Shown: positions 8,909 to 17,004 of the stretch, piece by piece
Layout: every line of letters starts with the position of its first letter
Numbering within the stretch: the stretch's first letter is position 1
Assembly: GCF_007981265.1 (NCBI RefSeq)
Contig: NZ_CP034363.1
Span: 3,286,001 to 3,350,000, forward strand
Direction of reading: 5' to 3'
DNA: 64,000 nucleotides
Origin: Pantoea sp. CCBC3-3-1
GTDB lineage: Bacteria > Pseudomonadota > Gammaproteobacteria > Enterobacterales > Enterobacteriaceae
Translations under genes and position numbers: made by a program
The notes under the pieces: generated by a model
Told to the model about the DNA's origin: nothing
Database searches by the model: none
Seen by the model: only the letters and a program-made list of their open reading frames with translations

Positions 8909-9205
8909 ATGAAATACACCGTGGCAGGAAAGAGCTTTCTTACAAAGGAATTAATTAAGAAAGAGGCTCAGCGCATCCTCAATAAAGGCACAATCGGAAA
9001 TGCTGTAAAAGGAGAAGATTATGATTTTTTATTAAGTTTATTTAAAAATCATAGTGAGTGGGAAGAAAAGAGTCGAGGTGGATTTGAGGAAATTTTCACA
9101 GGAAAAGCTTCACATGGCACAACATGCTTTTATTTAAAAAAGGAAAACGACTTAGAAGATATCTCATTCATACATGCTATTAAATGCTTGAAGCCTAATA
9201 AATGA
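8909..9205 (+). CDS. DUF3223-domain protein
   Basis: 98 residues. The spacing LIKKEAQRIL, YDFLLSLFKNHSEWEEK, GGFEEIF, then CFYLKK and the final FIHAIKCL match the DUF3223 (DeCL-like) domain. This domain is found in bacteria alone or joined to HNH nucleases and also in plant RNA polymerase subunits; its role is unknown. The start at 8909 has AGAGGA about 6 bases upstream; an earlier ATG (8864) has none. Probably co-transcribed with the small gene upstream. Possibly a small defence or accessory module. Confidence 0.6.
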   Translation: MKYTVAGKSFLTKELIKKEAQRILNKGTIGNAVKGEDYDFLLSLFKNHSEWEEKSRGGFEEIFTGKASHGTTCFYLKKENDLEDISFIHAIKCLKPNK

Positions 9206-9267
9206 GATACTCAATACTAACCCCTGACATTAAAAATACAGGGGCTAATAATTTGTATAGAAACTCT

Positions 9268-10836
9268 TCACACCCAGCCGTATTTTAGTTTATCATACAA
9301 ACAAGCCAATTTTTTAAAGTAAGTTGCATAACTTGAATTATCAGGGTTAATTTTATCAATATTTGCAATAAGAAAATCTCGAGTAACATCAAGATCAATT
9401 TTATCCCAAAGGAATGGAATATAGATCGCAGCTGACTCAGGAGTACAGTGTTCAATTATATATTCAGTATCCTTACCTTTAAATTTTCTTACGTAAGAAC
9501 GTAAATAAGTAGAACACTGGTAGCTTTTATCTTGGCGGAGAACCCACTTATCTAGATTAAGAGAAGACCTTTTGTAGTCGTCGAAACTTTCAATATCTAC
9601 TTCCTTTAAATATTTGAAAACAGGTATGTTAGGCGAATGCTTTCCAGCATTAGGAATTACACTATCTAAAATACTATTGGCATGATATTTTTTATTACCT
9701 TTTAGCAAGTCTTCAAATAAGTCCAAATTTCGTATTTGTGTGTACCCGATCATGCCTACTTCGTCTTCTTTTTTCTTTGCGGCTGCTACTCCCACACCAA
9801 CAACAAATTCAACATCTTCATGTTTTTCGACCTCATCAATATCTACTACATAGATCTTTTTCTCAGGCTCGTTAGATTGAACTAAATTATAAAGCTCTTC
9901 CTTACAATACCTTAGTATTCTTGCTGGTATTTTTCTTTTATTTTCGTCTATGGCCTCATAAATTGGTAAAAAATCATCAGTTCGGATTAACGTAATAGGA
10001 ATCTGTACGCCATCAATCGCAGTATAAGTTTCAGAGACTGTTGGTTCTTCGATACCTTCTTCTCGCTGAACAAATATCAAATTATTTCGAAGTTGATGTA
10101 GATTGTCGCTGCCAATACATACAGAAATCGCACTAAGTAAATCACTAATATTTTTATCAGAAAGTGAGTAACCTAGAAAAACAACAGGATGCTCAACAAA
10201 AATTGTTATTAGCTTCGCTGCAAGATAAGGATTTTTTAAATTAAAATCCACATAATCATAGTCAGTTAAAACCAGAGACTTAGGTTTGTGAGCGCTTCCA
10301 TGGATTTTATATATCTCGGCAATTGATTGCGGATTTGAGAAAAGCAATTCATTCTGCCCAGTATAAATCTTATAGTCAGGGAATAGCTGCTCAAGTAAAC
10401 AGTCCCAATTAGTAGTGATAAGCCCGTCTACGTTAAGATTTGATAATAAATTTATTTCTTGAATATATAGGCTATCGCTCAAAGGTTTTTGAACAGCTTT
10501 GGTCAATATGTCACAGATTTCAAAACGCATTGCAGAAGTTTTATCAGTAACTCTCTTACTAAATTTCTCACGGCTAGAGGAATATAAATCGTCGGTCCAC
10601 CATTCATTATTGAAATCTTCTGCTATAAGCCGTGCAGCTGTAGGGTATGTGCCATCTCCGCTTGAAAGATAATACTCAAATGGTTTTTTTGCACTGCAAA
10701 AAACTGATAGCAATTCGGCCCAATCAGGCAACCCTATGTATCTCCTTGAAAATCCAGAACCTACAAAAAGAAAAGGCCCTGCACTGCGTTGTCCAAAAAT
10801 ATTAACTAAAATTTCTTTTAACTCATCGTTAGCCAT
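9268..10836 (-). CDS. SIR2-domain protein, probable NAD-depleting anti-phage effector
   Basis: 522 residues. The N-terminal about 280 residues carry SIR2-like signatures: FLFVGSGFSRR (nucleotide-binding loop), LITTNWDCLLE, IYKIHGSAHKP (catalytic-type His) and VVFLGYSLSD. The C-terminal half is unrecognised and may sense the trigger. In systems such as Thoeris ThsA and DSR proteins, SIR2 domains cleave NAD+ and abort infection. No TIR, Ago, HerA or other usual partner gene is adjacent, so this looks like a single-gene system. Two ATG codons are adjacent (10839, 10836); GGAG spacing favours the second. Confidence 0.75.
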   Translation of the reverse strand: MANDELKEILVNIFGQRSAGPFLFVGSGFSRRYIGLPDWAELLSVFCSAKKPFEYYLSSGDGTYPTAARLIAEDFNNEWWTDDLYSSSREKFSKRVTDKTSAMRFEICDILTKAVQKPLSDSLYIQEINLLSNLNVDGLITTNWDCLLEQLFPDYKIYTGQNELLFSNPQSIAEIYKIHGSAHKPKSLVLTDYDYVDFNLKNPYLAAKLITIFVEHPVVFLGYSLSDKNISDLLSAISVCIGSDNLHQLRNNLIFVQREEGIEEPTVSETYTAIDGVQIPITLIRTDDFLPIYEAIDENKRKIPARILRYCKEELYNLVQSNEPEKKIYVVDIDEVEKHEDVEFVVGVGVAAAKKKEDEVGMIGYTQIRNLDLFEDLLKGNKKYHANSILDSVIPNAGKHSPNIPVFKYLKEVDIESFDDYKRSSLNLDKWVLRQDKSYQCSTYLRSYVRKFKGKDTEYIIEHCTPESAAIYIPFLWDKIDLDVTRDFLIANIDKINPDNSSYATYFKKLACLYDKLKYGWV

Positions 10837-11009
10837 CATAACACTCCAAACATGGATTTCATGGTGATCAAGCTATCACAACACACTGTTTTATATGCAA
10901 TAACAAACAAAATAAAAATAAAGCTTTACTTTCTCCTTGAAGTTAATAAGATAAAAAAAATTTATGTATTTTGTCTAATCTATGAAGATACACAAAGGCA
11001 GGAAGCTAG

Positions 11010-11837
11010 ATGAACAAAACAAAAAACAATATCTCAAATGAAAATGTAGAAAAAAAACTAATAAACTCTAAGGCATTATATGTATTGGATTTAGTTTTTG
11101 TCCTCTTAATTGTTGCATGCACTTGGTTTTTTGGTCAACTTATTTTAAAAAATAGTTATTTAGTTAATTTATTTAAAGCCCTTGAAAACATCCCAGAACT
11201 ATTGAGCCTTTTTCCAATCTTTTCTAGTAGCTTAATGATTGCAGCATGGTTTATATATAGAGGCAAATCGATTAAATCACTAAACGATTTCATCCTCTTT
11301 TTTTCAGTCAGTTATGCACTTTATCTTTTTCTGTTTAATAATACAGAATATCAAAAACTAAATAATTTAAAAGCAGTAGTCAATGAAAGCAATCTATTCT
11401 TTGCAAAGATAGTTATTCTTGACTGTACTATAGCTAAAACTTTAATTACGTTATTTGAGTTTGTAATTGAGTGGGTAAAAGAAAACTCAGAAAAGGAACT
11501 CATCATGCATAAAAATGAACATAGCAAAAATGAAAACATCCCCTCTAAGGAAGATAATGATGGAAAGCATGAAAGGTTCCAATTTAATTATAAGTACCAT
11601 AAATCAGATGGGAATAAGCTGGAACATGAAGAGGTTTCTGTAATGAAATTTGAAAAGCATGGTCAAAAAGAAAGCGAATCATCTTCACGGGAAAAAAATG
11701 GAGATAACAATAAACCAATTTCGTCGGTAAGAAAAAAACCTTTTAAAAAGAAATTTCTAATTTCACTATTCTCACTATCGTTACTACTTTTGGCATCCCC
11801 GTTTGCTTACAGCTTATTTACTCATCACTTTCATTAG
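11010..11837 (+). CDS. Hypothetical membrane protein
   Basis: 275 residues, family not recognised. Three or four hydrophobic segments in the first about 165 residues are followed by a long charged Lys/Glu/Asn-rich cytoplasmic-type stretch (about 165-250) and a final C-terminal membrane helix after a KKPFKKK cluster. GGAAG precedes the ATG. Very AT-rich. It is divergent from the SIR2 gene across a 173-bp spacer, and its last 20 bases overlap a minus-strand small gene. A role in sensing or in defence is possible but not shown. Confidence 0.6.
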   Translation: MNKTKNNISNENVEKKLINSKALYVLDLVFVLLIVACTWFFGQLILKNSYLVNLFKALENIPELLSLFPIFSSSLMIAAWFIYRGKSIKSLNDFILFFSVSYALYLFLFNNTEYQKLNNLKAVVNESNLFFAKIVILDCTIAKTLITLFEFVIEWVKENSEKELIMHKNEHSKNENIPSKEDNDGKHERFQFNYKYHKSDGNKLEHEEVSVMKFEKHGQKESESSSREKNGDNNKPISSVRKKPFKKKFLISLFSLSLLLLASPFAYSLFTHHFH

Positions 11838-11982
11838 ACATTCCACTTACATAAATAATTGCTAATGCCATAGCAAATGACATTAAATCCATTAGCACGA
11901 GCGCCTGTTTCATCTCCGGGTGGCATATAAAACCATAAAAGTTAATAATACCAATTACCATTATAAATATAAAAATTTTCAT
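11818..11982 (-). CDS. Small membrane protein, second gene of a two-gene mini-operon
   Basis: 54 residues beginning MKIFIFIMVIGIINFYGF, with a second hydrophobic segment near residues 30-48 and an acidic end NESDE. A near-perfect AAGGAGG Shine-Dalgarno lies about 6 bases before the ATG, strong support for translation. It starts 12 bases after the stop of the small gene at 11995-12138, and its end overlaps the plus-strand membrane protein gene. No family recognised. Confidence 0.6.
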   Translation of the reverse strand: MKIFIFIMVIGIINFYGFICHPEMKQALVLMDLMSFAMALAIIYVSGMSNESDE

Positions 11983-11994
11983 TGGATCCTCCTT

Positions 11995-12138
11995 CTATAT
12001 TTTATCAATATCATTTCTGTTCAATATGTCAACATCCATCTCTTCAGGAGCAAGAGCTAACTCAGCGAAGCTGAGTAGCCTTGCTTTTTCTGCTCTTCGA
12101 TTGTAAAAGGGGAAAGTCAAACCCGACATCGTTGACAT
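11995..12138 (-). CDS. Small hypothetical protein divergent from mobC
   Basis: 47 residues beginning MSTMSGLTFPFYNRRAEKAR, with an acidic C-terminal half. Its stop codon is followed directly by the Shine-Dalgarno of the next small gene, so the pair looks translationally linked. Its own ribosome site is weak (AGGTAG). It is divergent from mobC across 74 bp. Function unknown; a partner of the small membrane protein or a mobilization accessory are both possible. Confidence 0.45.
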   Translation of the reverse strand: MSTMSGLTFPFYNRRAEKARLLSFAELALAPEEMDVDILNRNDIDKI

Positions 12139-12212
12139 AATCTACCTATCGATTATAAATATATTAGGCATAAGGAATATGCTTATCTTTATATAATAGA
12201 AAAGGAGCTTCT
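12139..12212. other. Divergent region upstream of mobC, possible oriT
   Basis: AT-rich 74 bp with a short inverted repeat, ATAAG-GAATATG-CTTAT, at about 12172-12188. Relaxase genes of mobilizable elements usually lie beside their origin of transfer, so this is the nearest candidate. No nic site consensus was recognised. Confidence 0.25.
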
Positions 12213-12599
12213 ATGGATACCACCTATCAACCTCCCCTTGCAGAGAACCTACGTATTCATTGCGTTAGTGTTAGACTGAATAACTCAGAGCTAAATACTT
12301 TGGATCATGAGCGTAAACAATACGCCAAAGGCGAATGGCTTCGAATGTGCTTCATGAAAAACCAACCTGTTATCGTTCCTGAGATCAACAAAGCAGCATG
12401 GAAAACGTTTGGCGAAATAAACCGCAGCCTAAACGCAATTGTTAATCACCTCAACGCGAAACAATCATGTAGCCCTCTGACAAAAACAGAACTCTTCGCT
12501 GTGAAACGTCAAATTAGTGATCTTCGCTCACGTCTCATTACAACCGATCTTTGGAGTATCCCCTCTCATGAAGGGTATGCAGAAGATCAAGCGCGGTAA
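12213..12599 (+). CDS. mobC: MobC-type relaxosome accessory protein
   Basis: 128 residues. The N-terminal part SVRLNNSELNTLDHERKQY, then KGEWLRMCFM resembles a ribbon-helix-helix DNA-binding fold. The middle INKAAWKTFGEINRSLNAIV is the typical MobC signature. MobC proteins bind oriT and assist strand opening for the relaxase. AAGGAG lies 5 bases before the ATG. The gene overlaps the relaxase start by about 30 bp, indicating translational coupling. Confidence 0.8.
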   Translation: MDTTYQPPLAENLRIHCVSVRLNNSELNTLDHERKQYAKGEWLRMCFMKNQPVIVPEINKAAWKTFGEINRSLNAIVNHLNAKQSCSPLTKTELFAVKRQISDLRSRLITTDLWSIPSHEGYAEDQAR

Positions 12600-13809
12600 G
12601 AGTTTTGCTGGGGTTGTCATATACGCATTAAAGCCTGGAACTCACCATAAAACTGACCCGGTGATCATAGGGGGGAACATGCTGGGCGCTTCAGCACCTG
12701 AACTGATTGCTGAGTTCAACGCTTCTGCTTCACTTCGGACAGACGTTGCAAAACCGGTGTGGCACAACTCACTCCGCCTGCCACAAGGTGAATCCCTCAC
12801 AGCGAAGCAGTGGGTTTCATTTGCTGACGACTATATGAATCGCATGGGGTTCAGTGAGACGCACCTGCGCTGCTATGTCATACATGACGACGAGGCAGGT
12901 CAACATATTCATATCATTGCCAGTAGAGTCGACCTGGTAGGAGGGAAGCTCTACCTGGGAAGGAATGAAAACCTAATCAGCACGCGAGTAATTCAGGAAC
13001 TCGAGTCAGCACATGACCTGACCAGAACCATAGGTCCTTCCCCTTTACAGTGCCCTACCGCCTCCAGTAGGCGTAAGAGGCTATCACGAGGTGAGGAACA
13101 GAAAGAGAAGCGCGAGCAGGTCCCGTCTCCGAAGACATTCCTGCAGGACACAATTGATACACTCCTCCGTACTCACAATGACATTCCTAGCTTCGTTGAA
13201 GCACTCCATAAGAACGGTATAACGCCCTTACCAAATATATCATCTACAGGTCGTATGAATGGTTTCGCATTTGACTACGCTGGAATCGCTTTTAAAGCCT
13301 CTCAGTTAGGTAAAGCCTACTCATGGGCGACTTTACAAGAGAAGCTCAGCTACGCACCTGAACGCGACAACCCCCTGCTCTTTTCATTGGAAGCCCCGGC
13401 TATGAGAAGTAATGAGACGGGTGATTCAGTAACAGAAGCTCCGACCCGGGATACTACGCCGTCACTACCGGCTACGTTAGAGTCAGAAATTATTGCACGA
13501 CCTCCCCAGCAGGAACATAGAGTTGAGACAGCGGAAACCTGCGAAGCACATACGCCTGCCAGCATTGTGCTTACAGCACCGGGACAAGCCAACAACAATA
13601 GCTACCTCATGACAGCAGTCATAAAGTGGCTACTGAGCATTCCTTACCTTCAAGTCTTTGCAAAATTGCTCAAAGAGACAGGTAAAACGTTTCTCCACAG
13701 AAAATCCTCATTTTCCGTTATCAGCACGGTTAAATCAGCCGAGCCTGACGTCAAAACTTCAAACGAAACGCCTGAAGAATTTTCAAAAAGCTTATACACG
13801 CCTAATTAG
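12568..13809 (+). CDS. Relaxase/mobilization nuclease (MobA/VirD2-like)
   Basis: 413 residues. The first about 200 residues form the relaxase domain: FAGVVIYALKP near the N-terminus and the metal-binding motif YVIHDDEAGQHIHIIASRV with the HxH pair. The remainder is hydrophilic with a hydrophobic stretch near WLLSIPYLQVF. Relaxases nick oriT and lead DNA into a helper conjugation channel. No type IV secretion genes are in the island, so it is mobilizable rather than self-transmissible. The start at 12568 (MKGMQKIKRGKSF) overlaps mobC; the frame is open 17 codons earlier. Confidence 0.85.
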   Translation: MKGMQKIKRGKSFAGVVIYALKPGTHHKTDPVIIGGNMLGASAPELIAEFNASASLRTDVAKPVWHNSLRLPQGESLTAKQWVSFADDYMNRMGFSETHLRCYVIHDDEAGQHIHIIASRVDLVGGKLYLGRNENLISTRVIQELESAHDLTRTIGPSPLQCPTASSRRKRLSRGEEQKEKREQVPSPKTFLQDTIDTLLRTHNDIPSFVEALHKNGITPLPNISSTGRMNGFAFDYAGIAFKASQLGKAYSWATLQEKLSYAPERDNPLLFSLEAPAMRSNETGDSVTEAPTRDTTPSLPATLESEIIARPPQQEHRVETAETCEAHTPASIVLTAPGQANNNSYLMTAVIKWLLSIPYLQVFAKLLKETGKTFLHRKSSFSVISTVKSAEPDVKTSNETPEEFSKSLYTPN

Positions 13810-14052
13810 ACAACCTTCTGAAGAACATCATCTTTCCTGTCTAAGCGCTTCAAAACATAAAACAATTGATCGTTTTTACAGATCAATTAATAGCATTATG
13901 ATAGCTTATAACTATCAAATAAGATCTATCGATCGGTACAAGTGATTTGCTTAAGTTTTGAGCTTGCTCAAAAATGCCCAGTAAAAGCAGTGACCAATCA
14001 GCTAGTTACCGACATGACTACCTTCAACTATTGGTTTTAAAAGGAATTCAAC

Positions 14053-14637
14053 ATGAGCAGCATGAGTATGAGAAAACCCTCTTACTTCCGTTCAATCAGA
14101 GTCTGGTTTACAATCGGCGTGGCCGTATTAATCGTCCTCAAGGCAAAACCAACTGACGCCATGGGAATGCTTATTCTTTGGTGTATCCCCGCTTTTTTCT
14201 TACTTGTGACAGCTGGTATTAGCTATAAGCATAAGAAAGATAACGTCTCAACTTTCGATAACTTCAACGAAGGCAATGACGGCTCCTGGAGCCATGAATT
14301 CAACGACTCAAAGCTACTGCTAAATGAGAAGCAGCAGACTATTACGCTCAAGAATGGTAAGAACGAAAAAACGTATCCGTTTAGCTCTGTAATCGGTTGG
14401 CGATACAATTTGGAATCTGGTGGCTATGACGGGGGATTTGGAACCGGCGCTATCAGACAGCAAAATCTCAACAACTCAGGTCTTTTCATTGAAGTTAAGG
14501 ACGTCATGTTTCCCGAATGGCAGATCAAGTTCTATCCGCAAAAAGGGAAGTTTCACCAGGACACCGGTTATAAAGATATGGAAATGCAAATTAAACGCTG
14601 GTTGAGAGTTCTTTCTCAGGTTATTAACAAGGAATAA
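14053..14637 (+). CDS. DUF4755-like membrane-anchored protein
   Basis: 194 residues. Two N-terminal hydrophobic helices (about 14-32 and 37-55) anchor a C-terminal domain whose pattern YPFSSVIGWRYNLESGG ... PEWQIKFYP ... RWLRVLSQVINKE is reminiscent of DUF4755. AAGGA precedes the ATG at good spacing. The next gene starts 3 bases after the stop, so they form an operon with the lipoprotein gene. Function unknown; such genes are common on plasmids and islands. Confidence 0.55.
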   Translation: MSSMSMRKPSYFRSIRVWFTIGVAVLIVLKAKPTDAMGMLILWCIPAFFLLVTAGISYKHKKDNVSTFDNFNEGNDGSWSHEFNDSKLLLNEKQQTITLKNGKNEKTYPFSSVIGWRYNLESGGYDGGFGTGAIRQQNLNNSGLFIEVKDVMFPEWQIKFYPQKGKFHQDTGYKDMEMQIKRWLRVLSQVINKE

Positions 14638-14640
14638 ATA

Positions 14641-15021
14641 ATGAAAGCTAAGGTTGCAGGAGCTTTATTAACTATTATCGTTTTATCAGGTTGTGCGTCA
14701 ACAGCAGGGAATCAATCAATTAAAAATGAGACGCAGCAAAGTATTGCGTCAAAGATCTTCAAAGGTCGAACCACGAAGCAAGATATTCAAAAGCAGTTCG
14801 GTGAACCTACTCGTAAAACCACCGTTGATACTAACGAGGATATGTGGTTTTATTCAGTCATGAATTCAAATATGTCAGCAACGTCGTATATTCCAATCGT
14901 TGGAATTTTTACGAACGGAACCGACATGAAAAGTAAGGCACTAACAGTTACGTTCCAAGGAGACAAAGTCGAAAACTGGTCTTTCAGTGAGAGTAACGAT
15001 TCAGTTCATAACGGATTGTAA
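14641..15021 (+). CDS. BamE/SmpA-like small lipoprotein
   Basis: 126 residues with a type II signal peptide ending in the lipobox LSGC (Cys19). The mature part has GRTTKQDIQKQFGEPTRKT, the SmpA/OmlA (BamE) fold signature found in many accessory lipoproteins. Probably an outer-membrane or periplasmic lipoprotein. Its Shine-Dalgarno lies in the end of the upstream DUF4755-like gene, so the two are coupled. It is not the housekeeping bamE, given its island context and divergent sequence. Confidence 0.7.
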   Translation: MKAKVAGALLTIIVLSGCASTAGNQSIKNETQQSIASKIFKGRTTKQDIQKQFGEPTRKTTVDTNEDMWFYSVMNSNMSATSYIPIVGIFTNGTDMKSKALTVTFQGDKVENWSFSESNDSVHNGL

Positions 15022-15233
15022 AAAGGCTCTTATTTGAATTATTTCAGATTTGAGCGGAAACAGCTATTGTACAGACCTAAACCTCATCTGACAGGCAGCT
15101 CTGTGCCAAAAGAGGTAATAGTTTACAGTAATTAGTATTGATTAACAGGAAGCAGATAATCTGCGATAAGTTTTGTAATTCCCAGCAGTTTAAAAAAGTT
15201 GTTAACTTTCAGATAAGAGAAGATTTTTTCCTC

Positions 15234-15263
15234 TTGCAATAAATCATTAAAAAGTGTTATAAA
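15234..15263 (+). promoter_or_regulatory. Candidate promoter of the DRT2 noncoding RNA
   Basis: TTGCAA (15234-15239), 18-bp spacer, TATAAA (15258-15263). The predicted start near 15270 falls exactly at the first hairpin of the RNA. Confidence 0.6.
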
Positions 15264-15269
15264 TCATTT

Positions 15270-15545
15270 GCCCTAAGTGCAGACTTGGGGGAGGTGTACA
15301 GTTTGTCCAGTCCGGGCCAGCGAGCTTCGCAACACGCCGACCAGAGACTGAACAACAGGTGGACGATGCTCATAACGGTCTCCATTAAGCTGATTACATT
15401 ATACAGTGTTTCTAACATTTGCGGTGAAATGCATCTCTGGTTACTTGCGAATCAGTATGTATGAGAAGGTTGGATAAAGACCACTTTGTTAAGCCGGGGC
15501 AATGTTTTTTGGACGACCGCAGTTCAAAGTTGCCCCGGTTTCACA
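15270..15545 (+). ncRNA. Candidate DRT2 noncoding template RNA
   Basis: About 276 nt of noncoding sequence directly before the reverse transcriptase. Structures seen: 5' hairpin CCCTAAGT-GCAG-ACTTGGGG (15271-15290); GCGA-GCT-TCGC (15320-15330); long-range pairing CCAGAGA (15341-15347) with TCTCTGG (15434-15440); a strong 3' stem, CCGGGGCAA (15494-15502) with TTGCCCCGG (15530-15538). Known DRT2 systems use a similar-sized RNA as template for rolling-circle reverse transcription between two ACA motifs. Here ACA at 15298-15300 and ACA at 15415-15417 give a 117-nt unit. RNA ends are estimates from the promoter and terminal stem. Confidence 0.75.
15298..15417 (-). other. neo: Predicted Neo repeat unit (rolling-circle cDNA gene)
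   Basis: Read on the minus strand as a circularly joined 117-nt unit (39 codons). Joining puts TGGACA (complement of 15304-15309) 17 bp before TATAAT (complement of 15398-15403); on the chromosome these are in the wrong order, so the promoter exists only in concatemeric cDNA. GGAGA (complement of 15379-15383) lies 5 bases before ATG (complement of 15371-15373). Translation starts MSIVHLLFSLW, passes the junction at a CTG codon, continues LLETLYNVISLMETV, and re-enters MSIV with no stop. Chance alone leaves a 39-codon frame open about one time in six; the promoter, ribosome site and length together make the case. Confidence 0.7.
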
Positions 15546-15564
15546 ATCCCTGAGAACTAACAAT

Positions 15565-16851
15565 ATGGAATCTCGTGAGCATCCTTGGTTTAGAAAACGT
15601 GGTTATTTGCACTTTGATAAGCCAATTTCTGTAGAGCATGCCTTAGATATAGTTACTAATCCTAATTCGGTTGCCACTCATTCGTTCCTTCCGTTTATAA
15701 CATTTACTTCGACTACTTTTAAAATCCATAAAGACAAGGGAAAAAACGCAATAGAAAAAACGATAAAAGAAAGGCCCATAGCGTATTCCTCTCACATCGA
15801 TAGTCATATCTATTCTTATTATTCTGAAATCCTCGACTACCTGTATGAGGAACAGTTACACACTCACAATATATCCAAAAATATACTAGCGTTCAGAGCG
15901 TTAGGTAAAAGTAATATTGAGTTTGCTAATGCAGCCTTTCAGGAAATAAAACGGAGAGGTAATTGCAGTGCGGTTGCTTTAGACTTATCTAAATTTTTTG
16001 ACACTCTGGACCATTCTATATTAAAAGATGCTTGGTGTAGATTGCTGACTACTGACATTTTACCCCGAGATCATTATGCTGTTTTCAAAGCTATTACAAA
16101 ATACTCTAAAGTAGATAAAGAAAAAGTTTATGAACTTATGGCTATTCCTAAAAATAATGCAAAACACGCAAAAAAGACAAGGAAGCAAATTTGCTCATTT
16201 GCAGAATTCAGGAATAAAGTTAGGAAATCAAGCCTTATAGTACCTAATAAAGCTAATTTTGGTATTCCGCAAGGTTCTCCGATAAGTGCCCTTCTTTCAA
16301 ACATCTATATGTTGAACTTCGACATTGAGATGGATCAATACGCGTCTTCATTAGGTGGGGAATATTTTCGCTATTGCGATGACATGCTTTTTATTGTACC
16401 TACGCATGAAAAAAACAATGTAGCTGGTGAGGCAGAAAAACGCTTGATTAAACTTAAAGTTTCTCTAAATGTCAAGAAAACAGAAATTAGAGAATTTAAA
16501 GCAACTCCAACAAAAATTACATCTGATAAACCACTTCAATATCTAGGTTTTATTTTCGATGGAGATAATATTTTTCTTAGATCCTCATCTCTTTCACGCT
16601 ATTCTGACAGAATGAAGCGTGGAGTTAAGCTGGCAAAAGCAACTATGAAGCGAAAGAATAAAATAAGAAAAAATAAAGGACTACCAGACAAAGAACTTTT
16701 TAAGGAAAAGGTTTATGCACGTTATGCTCATGTAGGAAAGCGAAACTTTTTAACTTATGGATATCGTGCTTCACGCATTATGAATTCTAACTCAATAAGA
16801 AAGCAGTTGAAACCTTTGTGGGAGAGATTGCAAAAAGAGATCCAAAAGTAA
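15565..16851 (+). CDS. drt2: DRT2 (UG2)-type antiviral reverse transcriptase
   Basis: 428 residues. Reverse transcriptase blocks are present: ALDLSKFFD with the first catalytic Asp (about 138-146), GIPQGSPISALLSN (233-246), YCDD with the other two catalytic Asp (270-273), then LQYLGF. The N-terminus HPWFRKRGYLHFDKP and RPIAYSSHIDSHIYSYY match my recollection of DRT2 proteins. No extra nuclease or retron partner is fused. In DRT2, phage infection triggers cDNA concatemers that encode a toxic Neo protein. The ATG at 15565 was chosen because the earlier in-frame ATG (15502) lies inside the 3' stem of the noncoding RNA. Confidence 0.85.
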   Translation: MESREHPWFRKRGYLHFDKPISVEHALDIVTNPNSVATHSFLPFITFTSTTFKIHKDKGKNAIEKTIKERPIAYSSHIDSHIYSYYSEILDYLYEEQLHTHNISKNILAFRALGKSNIEFANAAFQEIKRRGNCSAVALDLSKFFDTLDHSILKDAWCRLLTTDILPRDHYAVFKAITKYSKVDKEKVYELMAIPKNNAKHAKKTRKQICSFAEFRNKVRKSSLIVPNKANFGIPQGSPISALLSNIYMLNFDIEMDQYASSLGGEYFRYCDDMLFIVPTHEKNNVAGEAEKRLIKLKVSLNVKKTEIREFKATPTKITSDKPLQYLGFIFDGDNIFLRSSSLSRYSDRMKRGVKLAKATMKRKNKIRKNKGLPDKELFKEKVYARYAHVGKRNFLTYGYRASRIMNSNSIRKQLKPLWERLQKEIQK

Positions 16852-17004
16852 TGTGTGTTACCCATATATGGTTTGCAGAACACACTTCCAATTAAGTTGT
16901 GGAATATAGGCAACGCTAGAGTAATTACAATTGTTAAAGCAGATTTGTTAAGTAACCAAGAAAATCTCTGGTTTTAACTCAGACTTAAAAAGGAAAATAC
17001 TATT

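Noticed and set aside
13864..13888. Inverted repeat AATTGATC/GATCAATT after the relaxase gene as a terminator
   Set aside because: Perfect 8-bp stem but long loop, AT-rich stem and no T run; left uncalled.
15403..15405. Alternative downstream ACA as the template end of the DRT2 RNA (105-nt unit)
   Set aside because: Also divisible by three, but the joined promoter boxes would be only 5 bp apart.
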